DNA from: Clostridia bacterium | GTDB lineage: Bacteria > Bacillota > Clostridia > Oscillospirales > Acutalibacteraceae | Length of the DNA: 10,138 nucleotides | Assembly (NCBI GenBank): GCA_900769375.1 | Contig: CAAGGN010000192.1 | Span: 1-10,138 of the forward strand | Direction of reading: 5' to 3' | Shown: positions 1 to 6,114 of the stretch, in pieces | How positions within the stretch are numbered: position 1 is the stretch's first letter | Layout of the letters: every line of letters starts with the position of its first letter | Made by a program: the position numbers and the translations under genes | The notes under the pieces: model-generated | What the model was told of the DNA's origin: nothing | The model's database searches: none | The model's input: the letters and a program-made list of their open reading frames with translations, nothing else

Positions 1-13
1 ATTAACTGCGTTT

Positions 14-173
14 TGTGCCTCGCACAGCCAAAAATTCAACTCTTTAAAATTCTGCGACCTAAAACGGGCAGAATTTCGAGCGATTTTTGGTGCGGAAGAA
101 TCCGTCAGGCTAACGCCTACGGGTGATGACAAACCGAAAAGTGCCGAAAGAATGCCGTTTTAGGCAGGTTCGG
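14..173 (+). ncRNA. Candidate structured RNA with a long-range pseudoknot (identity unknown)
   Basis: This gene-free stretch contains a consistent set of pairings. Hairpin A is TGTGC/GCACA (14-18/22-26). Stem B is CCAAAAAT/ATTTTTGG (28-35/83-90), extended at both ends by G-U pairs that form only in + strand RNA. Stem C is AAATTCTGC/GCAGAATTT (47-55/68-76) with a 12-nt loop. Hairpin D is CCGT-C-AGGC/GCCT-ACGG (102-110/115-122) with one bulged C. Stem E is CCGAA/TTCGG (134-138/169-173), enclosing hairpin F TGCC/GGCA (153-156/163-166). The loop of C (58-67, CCTAAAACGG) is perfectly complementary to 155-164 (CCGTTTTAGG), a 10-bp pseudoknot that overlaps hairpin F and would compete with it. AATCCG (99-104) can also pair with CGGATT (171-176). 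Size and complexity resemble large clostridial RNAs such as the raiA motif, but I cannot confirm a family. It could be a separate RNA or the leader of the gene at 240. Confidence 0.55.
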
Positions 174-239
174 ATTATTCGTGTTTGCTTAAGGTGATGG
201 CAATTCATAAAGCATATTTTTAATAAGGAGAGGAAAATT

Positions 240-1361
240 ATGAGCAAAAAATACCGTCTGTCAATAGCTCTTGACGTAGATGACTTATTGATGGAATGCA
301 CCTCTTATGCTATTCGTCTTGCCAACGAGAAATATAAATTTAATCCGCCCATGACCATTTATGAAAAGCAGCATTGGGGCAAAATGGGCACGAGAGCGGA
401 TTCAATATATCCCTATTTTGAGTCCGCTGAATTTTACCGTACCCAGCCCGTTTACGAGGGGGCTAAGGAGTTTGTAAAAGAGCTTTGCGAGATGGCAGAC
501 GTTTACATCTGCACCGCCGTGCCTCCCGAGTTTATGGGGATCAGAGCCCAGCGTATTTTGGAAGAGTTCCCTGAAATTAATAGAAATCATATCTATATGG
601 GATTCGGCAAGGATAAAATCCATACCGATATTCTTTTTGATGATGCAGTGCATAATATTCTGAATTCCGGAGCGAAGCACCCCGTTTTGATGCGCAGACC
701 TTGGAACGAGGAAGCCACGGGAATGTTGGCGGTTAATAATTACGGCGAGTTTTTAAAGCTCGTTGAGGTTATCGCCGAAAGCTATTCTGTTGATATAGAG
801 GAAGATGCCGACGAAAATACCAGCGCGGTAGTTTTAGTAGGTCCCTCGGGAAGCGGCAAATCCAAAATTGCAACCCGTCTTTTATCTAAAAGCGATAGAT
901 TTGAAAAACCCAGTAGTTATACCACCAAGGACCCGACCGCCGTGGAGGAAAATAAGTGGTATACCTATGTTTCTTTAGATGAGTTCAGAAAAATGAGCGA
1001 TAGCGGCGAGTTGGTTTCTTCGACTATGTATGCAGGTCACGGCTATGGCTCCCGTAAAGCAGATATAGAAGAAATTCTCTCTCGCGGCAAGCAGGTACTC
1101 ACCACCATGGATATTTGCGGCGCAATGTCACTTAAAACCCATTTTAAAAACGTCATCACCGTATATATGAAGCGCGAAAAGAAGGCCCTTATGGCCAATA
1201 TTCTTCGCAAAAATTCATCGGTCGAGGATAAGGTAAACCGCCTTACCGCCATTGAGTATGAGCAACTTAACGCCCGTCTTTGCGATTATACTGTAAGCTT
1301 CTCAACCTATGAGGACGCCGAAAGGCAGCTTATGGAAATACTTAATATAGACGAAAAATAA
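240..1361 (+). CDS. HAD/5'-nucleotidase-like domain fused to guanylate-kinase-like domain
   Basis: This 373-residue protein has two domains. Residues 1-180 resemble the 5'(3')-deoxyribonucleotidase (NT5C-like) branch of the HAD superfamily: motif I is LDVDD (D12 nucleophile, D14 acid/base), a T follows the strand ending at CTA (91-93), K124 fits motif III, and FDD (133-135) supplies motif IV acids. An acidic linker (185-193) leads to a P-loop domain with Walker A GPSGSGKS (201-208). It continues as in guanylate kinase: SYTT (226-229), VSLDEF (244-249), GELV (256-259), GYGS (268-271), then GKQVLTTMDICGA. In true guanylate kinases SYTT is followed by R-x-PR-x-GE; here it reads KDPTAVE, so the GMP-contacting arginines are missing. 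The domain may phosphorylate another nucleotide or serve regulation. AAGGAGAGG just upstream of ATG supports the start. Nucleotide metabolism is the likely role; the substrate is not determinable. Confidence 0.8.
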   Translation: MSKKYRLSIALDVDDLLMECTSYAIRLANEKYKFNPPMTIYEKQHWGKMGTRADSIYPYFESAEFYRTQPVYEGAKEFVKELCEMADVYICTAVPPEFMGIRAQRILEEFPEINRNHIYMGFGKDKIHTDILFDDAVHNILNSGAKHPVLMRRPWNEEATGMLAVNNYGEFLKLVEVIAESYSVDIEEDADENTSAVVLVGPSGSGKSKIATRLLSKSDRFEKPSSYTTKDPTAVEENKWYTYVSLDEFRKMSDSGELVSSTMYAGHGYGSRKADIEEILSRGKQVLTTMDICGAMSLKTHFKNVITVYMKREKKALMANILRKNSSVEDKVNRLTAIEYEQLNARLCDYTVSFSTYEDAERQLMEILNIDEK

Positions 1362-1373
1362 GAGGTAAAAGTT

Positions 1374-1415
1374 AAAAACACCCGAAAAGAGCGCAAAATC
1401 TTTTCGGGTGTTTTT
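1374..1415. terminator. Bidirectional intrinsic terminator
   Basis: A perfect 17-bp stem (1374-1390 with 1399-1415) has an 8-nt loop GCGCAAAA and core ACACCCGAAAAGA. The arms begin with AAAAA and end with TTTTT, so it can terminate in both directions. It lies 12 bp after the stop of the fusion gene and faces the convergent nitroreductase gene. Confidence 0.9.
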
Positions 1416-1420
1416 GTGAA

Positions 1421-1529
1421 AATTCAAACATAAGGTTTGAATTGAAATTGCAACGAGTTGCAGTGAAGTTTTTGGGCTTTAGCCCAAAAGTGAAGTTGCC
1501 TTTGCCGAATCGGCAAAGGCAGTAGCGGT
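1421..1529. repeat. Array of perfect hairpins separated by a conserved GTGAAGT 7-mer
   Basis: Four perfect inverted repeats follow one another. They are AATTCAAAC/GTTTGAATT (1421-1429/1435-1443), TGCAA/TTGCA with loop CGAG (1449-1462), TTTTGGGC/GCCCAAAA with loop TTTA (1470-1489), and an 11-bp stem TGCCTTTGCCG/CGGCAAAGGCA with loop AAT (1497-1521). The stems are unrelated in sequence. The 7-mer GTGAAGT occurs exactly between the second and third (1463-1469) and between the third and fourth (1490-1496) hairpins; GTAGCGGT follows the last. No reading frame or ribosome binding site is apparent. It lies between two convergent genes, downstream of a strong terminator. It looks like a modular dispersed palindromic repeat; this identity is inferred. 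Confidence 0.7.
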
Positions 1530-1532
1530 CAT

Positions 1533-2060
1533 TTAAATTTCTGTTACAAGCTCCGAAATATCTTTCCTCTTTTTGCTTCTGAGCTTATCGTCAGGGTGGG
1601 CGTAACCGAGGGTTATAACAAGCCGCACGGTATTTTTTATACCGCAGATTTTCCCGATTTTTTCTCCGTCAAGCCAACCGATGATGCAGGTGGAGAGCCC
1701 CTGCTCGCAAGCGGCGGCCGTGATATAAGCCGAAAGAATCCCCATATCCATTGAGCGATAATCGTTTCCTGAGATTTTAGAGCCGAGAGCCGCGGAGCGT
1801 ACGTAGGGTTCCTCGGAAATTACAAGAAGTATAGGAGATTGGTCAGCAAAACTGTTAAGCCCCATACTCATAGTGGCTTTTGCTACCTTTTTAGCCGTTT
1901 CACCCTTGCAAACGGTAATATGGTAGGGTTGACCGTTGCAGGCAGAGGGGGAAAGCCGAGCGGCCTCAAGCACCGCATCTAACTTTTCTCTTTCAACTGC
2001 TTTTTCGGTATCGTATTTTCTGCAGGACTGCCTTTTTTCACAAATATCCAAAAAATCCAT
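1533..2060 (-). CDS. Nitroreductase family protein
   Basis: A 175-residue protein of the FMN-dependent nitroreductase fold, which reduces nitro compounds, quinones or related substrates with NAD(P)H in the cytoplasm. The N-terminal K-R-Q-S-C-R-K-Y (residues 9-16) matches the family's R-x-S-x-R FMN-phosphate motif, SPSACNGQPY (37-46) is the second FMN-contact loop, and GLSTCIIGWL (121-130) matches the usual GLGTCWIG segment. Length is typical of the short single-domain members. The frame stays open 19 codons upstream, but I chose the ATG at 2060 because GAGAGG precedes it by 6 bases and a promoter lies immediately upstream (2089-2117). It is divergent from the phosphatase gene at 2182. The physiological substrate cannot be told from sequence. 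Confidence 0.88.
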   Translation of the reverse strand: MDFLDICEKRQSCRKYDTEKAVEREKLDAVLEAARLSPSACNGQPYHITVCKGETAKKVAKATMSMGLNSFADQSPILLVISEEPYVRSAALGSKISGNDYRSMDMGILSAYITAAACEQGLSTCIIGWLDGEKIGKICGIKNTVRLVITLGYAHPDDKLRSKKRKDISELVTEI

Positions 2061-2088
2061 AATAAACCTCTCGATTGATTTTAAATAT

Positions 2089-2117
2089 ATTATAAGGGGT
2101 TTCTCCCCCTTTTGCAA
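2089..2117 (-). promoter_or_regulatory. Sigma-A type promoter of the nitroreductase gene, with a dyad in its spacer
   Basis: On the - strand TTGCAA (2112-2117) and TATAAT (2089-2094) are separated by exactly 17 bp. The spacer carries an inverted repeat AAGGGG/CCCCTT (arms 2094-2099 and 2106-2111, 6-bp gap). The resulting transcript would have a short leader ending in the GAGAGG site before the ATG at 2060. Confidence 0.75.
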
Positions 2118-2126
2118 TAGTAACGA

Positions 2127-2154
2127 TTGACTTTTAATTATATTGCAATATAAT
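2127..2154 (+). promoter_or_regulatory. Sigma-A type promoter of the tyrosine phosphatase gene
   Basis: TTGACT (2127-2132) and TATAAT (2149-2154) are 16 bp apart on the + strand, 28 bp upstream of the ATG at 2182. The spacer and -10 are largely covered by the palindrome at 2133-2158. Confidence 0.72.
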
Positions 2155-2158
2155 TAAA
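2133..2158. promoter_or_regulatory. 26-bp perfect palindrome, candidate operator
   Basis: Thirteen bases on each side of the centre are perfectly complementary, with central core ATTGCAAT (2142-2149) and AT-rich arms. It covers the spacer and -10 box of the phosphatase promoter and lies 16 bp upstream of the nitroreductase -35 box. A dimeric repressor bound here would block the rightward promoter and could affect the leftward one. No regulator gene is adjacent, so the binding protein is unknown. Confidence 0.6.
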
Positions 2159-2181
2159 TTAATTCGGAAGGGGTAAGTTAT

Positions 2182-2625
2182 ATGATTAAAATAATGTTTC
2201 TTTGCCACGGGAATATTTGCCGTTCGCCCATGGCGGAGTTTATATGCAAAGATATGGCAAAGGGGCTCGACGTTTATATCGAATCCAAAGCGGTATCTCG
2301 TGAGGAAATAGGCAATCCCATATATCCTAGTGCCGCCGCCACACTTAAAAAGCATAATATTCCTATGACTCCCCACAGAGCAATGCAGATAACGAGAGAG
2401 GATTATGAGGAATTTGATTATATAATAGTTATGGAGCAGTATAATATGCCCCGTCTTATGCGGATTATCGGCGAAGACGACCAAAATAAAGTCTGCCGCC
2501 TTTTAGATTTCACCTCGCATCCTAAAGATATTGAGGACCCTTGGTATTCGGGGAATTTTGAGAAGGTTTATGAAGAAATCACCGCAGGGTGCAAGGCTTT
2601 GCTTCAAAAAATCTATAACGCATAG
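2182..2625 (+). CDS. Low-molecular-weight protein tyrosine phosphatase
   Basis: A 147-residue cytoplasmic enzyme of the low-molecular-weight PTP family, which removes phosphate from tyrosine (or in some homologues arginine) residues through a phosphocysteine intermediate. The P-loop is near the N-terminus as expected: C8-H-G-N-I-C13-R14-S15, fitting C-x5-R-S with the usual second cysteine. The general acid sits in DPWY (D119-Y122), followed by the C-terminal helix. Length is typical (about 145-160). GGAAGGGG at 2166-2173 precedes the ATG by 8 bases, and a promoter lies at 2127-2154. No kinase or capsule/exopolysaccharide gene is nearby to suggest a partner. The mannosidase gene follows 63 bp later in the same direction but has its own promoter-like sequence. 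Confidence 0.93.
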   Translation: MIKIMFLCHGNICRSPMAEFICKDMAKGLDVYIESKAVSREEIGNPIYPSAAATLKKHNIPMTPHRAMQITREDYEEFDYIIVMEQYNMPRLMRIIGEDDQNKVCRLLDFTSHPKDIEDPWYSGNFEKVYEEITAGCKALLQKIYNA

Positions 2626-2626
2626 A

Positions 2627-2655
2627 TTTACAAAAATTATTATCTATGATAAAAT
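2627..2655 (+). promoter_or_regulatory. Promoter for the alpha-mannosidase gene
   Basis: TTTACA (2627-2632) and TAAAAT (2650-2655) are spaced 17 bp and begin two bases after the phosphatase stop. The gap to the ATG at 2689 is 33 bp. Readthrough from the phosphatase gene is also possible because no terminator lies between. Confidence 0.6.
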
Positions 2656-2688
2656 ATACTCAGTTAAAATGGTACTGGGGGTACTGTA

Positions 2689-5469
2689 ATGAATTTAAAC
2701 GAAAAAATCAAATCGGTGCTTAATGTTCCCGCGGCTAATGGCCGAATTAAAGCGGAACTTCGCTTTGCTCTTCGTATAAATGAGGCCGAAGGCGGAAAAT
2801 ATGATGACCTATTAAACGGGGTTCTTGACGAGTTAATTGAAAAGCTTAAGGAAACAAGATTTATATCGGCAGAAATAACCACCCAGACCGAAGAGGCGTT
2901 GGCGTCTTTGCAGAGTGTAGCAAAAGAATATAAAGTGCATACCGTTTCCCACGCCCATATTGATATGAATTGGATGTGGGGCTATCAGGAAACCGTAAAT
3001 GCAACTCTGGATACCTTCCGAACAATGATTCGTCTTATGGAGGAGTATCCTGAGTTTACCTATTCTCAGTCTCAGGCATCAACCTATGAAATCTGCGAAA
3101 AGTTTGACCCCGAACTTTTTGAGGCCATCAAGAAGAGGGTGAAAGAGGGCAGATGGGAAATCACCGCTTCCACCTGGACCGAAGCCGATAAAAACCTTTC
3201 GTCAGGCGAGAGTCTTGTACGCCACAATCTATATACCAAAGAGTATATGAAGGAGAAATTCGGCCTCAACTCCGAGGATTTGGCCCTTGATTTTGAACCC
3301 GATACCTTCGGTCACTCTCACTTTGTTCCCGAAATTTTAAATCAGGGCGAGGTTAAGTATTATTACCATTGCCGCGGCAAAGAAAATGAATATGCTTACC
3401 GCTACAAGTCCCCTTCGGGCAGTGAAATTCTCTGCTATCAAGAGCCCTTCTGGTATAACGGAATGGTTGACGATACCTTCTATGAGGGACTTCCTTTGGT
3501 TTCTAAAAAAATCGGCGCAAAGGTAGGGCTTCGTGTTTACGGAGTTGGTAACCACGGCGGCGGACCTTCAAGAAGAGATATTGAGCGCATTATGGATATG
3601 CAAAACTGGCCCATTGCGCCTACCATTATTTTTAGTACATATCACGCCTTCTTTAAGGAGTTAGAGGAATATAAAGATAATCTTCCCGTAGCCGATACCG
3701 AGCGAAACTTTATCTTTACGGGTTGCTATTCTTCTCAGTCGGAAATTAAGGCGGGCAATCGCGCGTGCGAAGACCGCCTCTATGAAGGCGAGGCAATTTC
3801 CGCTATTTCCAATATCCATTCTTCCTACCAAGAAAACCGCGAAAACTATAAAAACGCCTGGAAAAAGGTTATGTTTAACCAGTTCCATGATATTCTCCCC
3901 GGCTCTTGCGTGAAGGATAGCCGTCATCACGCTATGGGAGTTTATCAGGAAGCTCTTGCGTATACCGATGCGGAGCTTACCAAAGGTATGCTCAAACTTG
4001 CCGAAACTATCGATAGTTCTGCCTTTATGGAAGAAGGGAATAATCTCACCACCTCCGAAGGCGCGGGCGTAGGTTTCGGAAGCCCCCTTTCACAGTTTGA
4101 TTTCCATACATCTGCTGAATACGGCAAGGGTACTACCCGAATCGTTCATATCTTTAACCCGACAAACTTTGACCGCGATGAATTAACCGATATTACTATT
4201 TGGGATTGGAATGGGGATAGAAGCCGTCTTACATGTGAAACCGCAGAGGGCGAAACGCTCACCTTCATTATAAAGGAAGGCAAACATTATTGGAGCCACG
4301 ATTATATAACCCTTACGGTTAAGGTTAAGGTTGCGGCTTTCGGTGTTGCCACCGTTATAATAAAAGAGGGTGAAATGAAATCCCTTCCGCTTGTAACTGC
4401 GGAGACCCGAAACCAAAATGAGCGAATTGAATATTTCCGTCCTCTTGTTTTGGAAAACGATTTGGTAAGGGCGCAGTTCGATGAAAATATGTGCCTTGTG
4501 TCCTTTGTTGACAAGAAAACGGGCAGAGAAACCGTTAAGGGTAAGGCCGCGTATTTCGAAAATTACGTTGAGAGCGGCAGAATTCATATGCCTAACGCTT
4601 GGAGCGAAGGATCTGCTGTTAAACGTATAAATATTAACGAGGAAGCCAAGGTGTTTATTGCCGACCGCGGTTTTGAAACGGCGGTAGATAGCAGTATAGA
4701 TTATACTCTTGAATATAATACAAGCAAGTTAACCGTTAAGGTAACTCTACCCAAAGATTCAACTATGCTTAAATATACGGTAAATACCGATTGGAGAGAA
4801 ATCGGCGGACACCAGAGTGTAATTCCTTCTCTTCGCTTTAAAATGCCTCTTGCTTTTAGCAGCGAAAAAGCCCTTTATGATATTCCTATGGGAACAATCG
4901 AAAGACCGCAGCTTCCCCACGATGTTCCCGCCCGTAACTTTGCTTTCGCTCCCAACGGAGAGCGAAGTGGCGTAGCGGTAATATGCAACTGCCAAAATGC
5001 TTATAGATATAATGAGGATACTTTAAGCGTAACCCTTATCCGTTCCACCGATTATCCCGACCATCTCCCCGAGTTTGGTAAGCACGACCATAAAATCGCC
5101 GTGGCAATTTTACCCGATGATAAAAAGCAGATTTTCGCCGCCGCTCAAAGCTTTACACTTCCCCTGATGGCAGTCAGTGTTTGCGCCCATAAGGGAACGG
5201 TACCTACCACACATCAGTGGCTTAAGGTGGAAGGAAACATTGTGGTTTCTGCCCTTAAAACCGCCGAAAACGGAAAAGATATGGTGGTTCGTTTCTATTC
5301 ACTCTCCGAAACCAATGAAGATGTTACAATTAAATTTTACGGTAATCCAAAGGGCGCAACACTTGTTAATACCCTGGAGAAAGAAATAGAAAAACTTGAA
5401 GTAAAGGATAACGAAATAACCCTTACTGCAAAGCCCTTTACCGTAAATGCGGTTAAAATTGAATTTTAA
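2689..5469 (+). CDS. Alpha-mannosidase, glycoside hydrolase family 38
   Basis: A 926-residue GH38 retaining alpha-mannosidase that cleaves terminal alpha-mannose from glycans or oligosaccharides. The catalytic domain carries the zinc-binding H-A-H-I-D (H90 and D92), the nucleophile in DFEPDTFGHS (D205), and the QFHD motif (H400-D401) supplying a further zinc ligand. A central helical region (about 370-480) and a long C-terminal beta-sandwich part (about 500-926) follow, as in bacterial members. No signal peptide or membrane segment is visible, so it probably acts in the cytoplasm on imported mannosides. The expected glycine-rich loop is present as GVGNHGGGP (285-293), with N-H where many relatives have G-D. 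GGGGG (2677-2681) sits 7 bases before the ATG. No transporter or other glycan gene is next to it; the neighbouring phosphatase seems unrelated in function. A strong terminator follows the stop. Confidence 0.93.
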   Translation: MNLNEKIKSVLNVPAANGRIKAELRFALRINEAEGGKYDDLLNGVLDELIEKLKETRFISAEITTQTEEALASLQSVAKEYKVHTVSHAHIDMNWMWGYQETVNATLDTFRTMIRLMEEYPEFTYSQSQASTYEICEKFDPELFEAIKKRVKEGRWEITASTWTEADKNLSSGESLVRHNLYTKEYMKEKFGLNSEDLALDFEPDTFGHSHFVPEILNQGEVKYYYHCRGKENEYAYRYKSPSGSEILCYQEPFWYNGMVDDTFYEGLPLVSKKIGAKVGLRVYGVGNHGGGPSRRDIERIMDMQNWPIAPTIIFSTYHAFFKELEEYKDNLPVADTERNFIFTGCYSSQSEIKAGNRACEDRLYEGEAISAISNIHSSYQENRENYKNAWKKVMFNQFHDILPGSCVKDSRHHAMGVYQEALAYTDAELTKGMLKLAETIDSSAFMEEGNNLTTSEGAGVGFGSPLSQFDFHTSAEYGKGTTRIVHIFNPTNFDRDELTDITIWDWNGDRSRLTCETAEGETLTFIIKEGKHYWSHDYITLTVKVKVAAFGVATVIIKEGEMKSLPLVTAETRNQNERIEYFRPLVLENDLVRAQFDENMCLVSFVDKKTGRETVKGKAAYFENYVESGRIHMPNAWSEGSAVKRININEEAKVFIADRGFETAVDSSIDYTLEYNTSKLTVKVTLPKDSTMLKYTVNTDWREIGGHQSVIPSLRFKMPLAFSSEKALYDIPMGTIERPQLPHDVPARNFAFAPNGERSGVAVICNCQNAYRYNEDTLSVTLIRSTDYPDHLPEFGKHDHKIAVAILPDDKKQIFAAAQSFTLPLMAVSVCAHKGTVPTTHQWLKVEGNIVVSALKTAENGKDMVVRFYSLSETNEDVTIKFYGNPKGATLVNTLEKEIEKLEVKDNEITLTAKPFTVNAVKIEF

Positions 5470-5487
5470 TAAACCCTATTAAAGCTT

Positions 5488-5518
5488 AAATCCCCGATGT
5501 ATAAGGTCGGGGATTTTT
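5488..5518 (+). terminator. Intrinsic terminator of the alpha-mannosidase gene
   Basis: A perfect 10-bp stem AAATCCCCGA/TCGGGGATTT (5488-5497/5507-5516) with a 9-nt loop ends in TTTTT, 19 bp after the mannosidase stop. Confidence 0.88.
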
Positions 5519-5544
5519 GTATATACTTTTTAAGGGTGAATGTT

Positions 5545-6072
5545 ATGTCGAGTTTAGCGAAATGGCAAGTCGGCGGCTTTGTTTTTACAAGCGTCTTAGG
5601 AACATTATTGCATTTTCTTTATGATATATGCGGTAAAAGTATAATTTTGGCTCCATTTTCCGCTGTTAACGAATCAACCTGGGAGCATATGAAGATTTTA
5701 TTTATTCCTATGTTAATTTTTGCTTTTATAGAAAATAAGTTTATCGGTAACAGATACCCTGATTTATTTTCAGCAAAGCTTTTAGGTATTCTTTTAGGGC
5801 TGATTTTAATTCCCGTTTTGTTCTATTCTTATACGGGTATTATCGGCAAAAGCATTGATTTTATAAATATATCCATTTTCTTCCTTGCCGCCGCAGTGGT
5901 TTATTATGTGGAAACCCTTCTTATAAAAAACAAAGCGACTTTAGGAATAAATCCCAAAATCGCCCTTATCATAATTTTCTTAATTTTTCTTACCTTCGCG
6001 ATAACTACCTTTATCCAACCTGATATACCGTTATTTGTTGACAGTACCACGGGTAAAAGCGGAACGGGATAA
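5545..6072 (+). CDS. Small polytopic membrane protein, DUF6512-like
   Basis: A 175-residue hydrophobic protein with about five membrane segments (roughly residues 8-28, 48-63, 77-97, 104-123 and 137-156). The segment GTLLHFLYD (19-27) followed by VNESTWEHMK (41-50) is the signature I associate with DUF6512, a family of unknown function in Clostridia; the charged N-E-S-x-W-E-H-x-K run at the start of the second membrane segment is the most striking part. The frame opens earlier, at 5497, but that ATG lies in the loop of the mannosidase terminator. I chose the ATG at 5545 because AAGGGTG (5532-5538) precedes it. No convincing promoter is visible in the 26 bp after the terminator beyond a lone TATACT (5522-5527), so expression may depend partly on readthrough. 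The C-terminus is polar. No function is assigned. Confidence 0.78.
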   Translation: MSSLAKWQVGGFVFTSVLGTLLHFLYDICGKSIILAPFSAVNESTWEHMKILFIPMLIFAFIENKFIGNRYPDLFSAKLLGILLGLILIPVLFYSYTGIIGKSIDFINISIFFLAAAVVYYVETLLIKNKATLGINPKIALIIIFLIFLTFAITTFIQPDIPLFVDSTTGKSGTG

Positions 6073-6077
6073 TAATT

Positions 6078-6110
6078 AAAACGCGTCCTTAATTCAGGAC
6101 GCGTTTTTTT
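6078..6110. terminator. Bidirectional intrinsic terminator between convergent genes
   Basis: A perfect 12-bp stem AAAACGCGTCCT/AGGACGCGTTTT (6078-6089/6096-6107) with a 6-nt loop continues into TTTTTTT on the + strand. On the - strand it ends in TTTTAATTATT. It serves the gene ending at 6072 and the operon ending at 6115. Confidence 0.9.
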
Positions 6111-6114
6111 ATAT

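Noticed and set aside
185..219. Promoter directly upstream of the fusion gene (TTGCTT with an AT-rich -10)
   Set aside because: No -10 box at the right spacing resembles the consensus; transcription may start upstream of the structured region.
110..301. 63-codon - strand frame at the left edge
   Set aside because: It overlaps the structured region and the start of the fusion gene, is of low complexity, and has no recognisable domain.
1421..1529. CRISPR array
   Set aside because: The repeats are only 7 bp, spacers are themselves palindromic, and no cas gene is nearby.
4183..4587. 134-codon - strand frame within the alpha-mannosidase gene
   Set aside because: It lies fully inside a conserved GH38 gene, has no recognisable motif, and is a shadow of the real coding frame.
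5497..5544. Earlier ATG for the DUF6512-like protein
   Set aside because: The ATG lies in the loop of the mannosidase terminator and would add a non-conserved peptide; the ATG at 5545 has a proper ribosome binding site.
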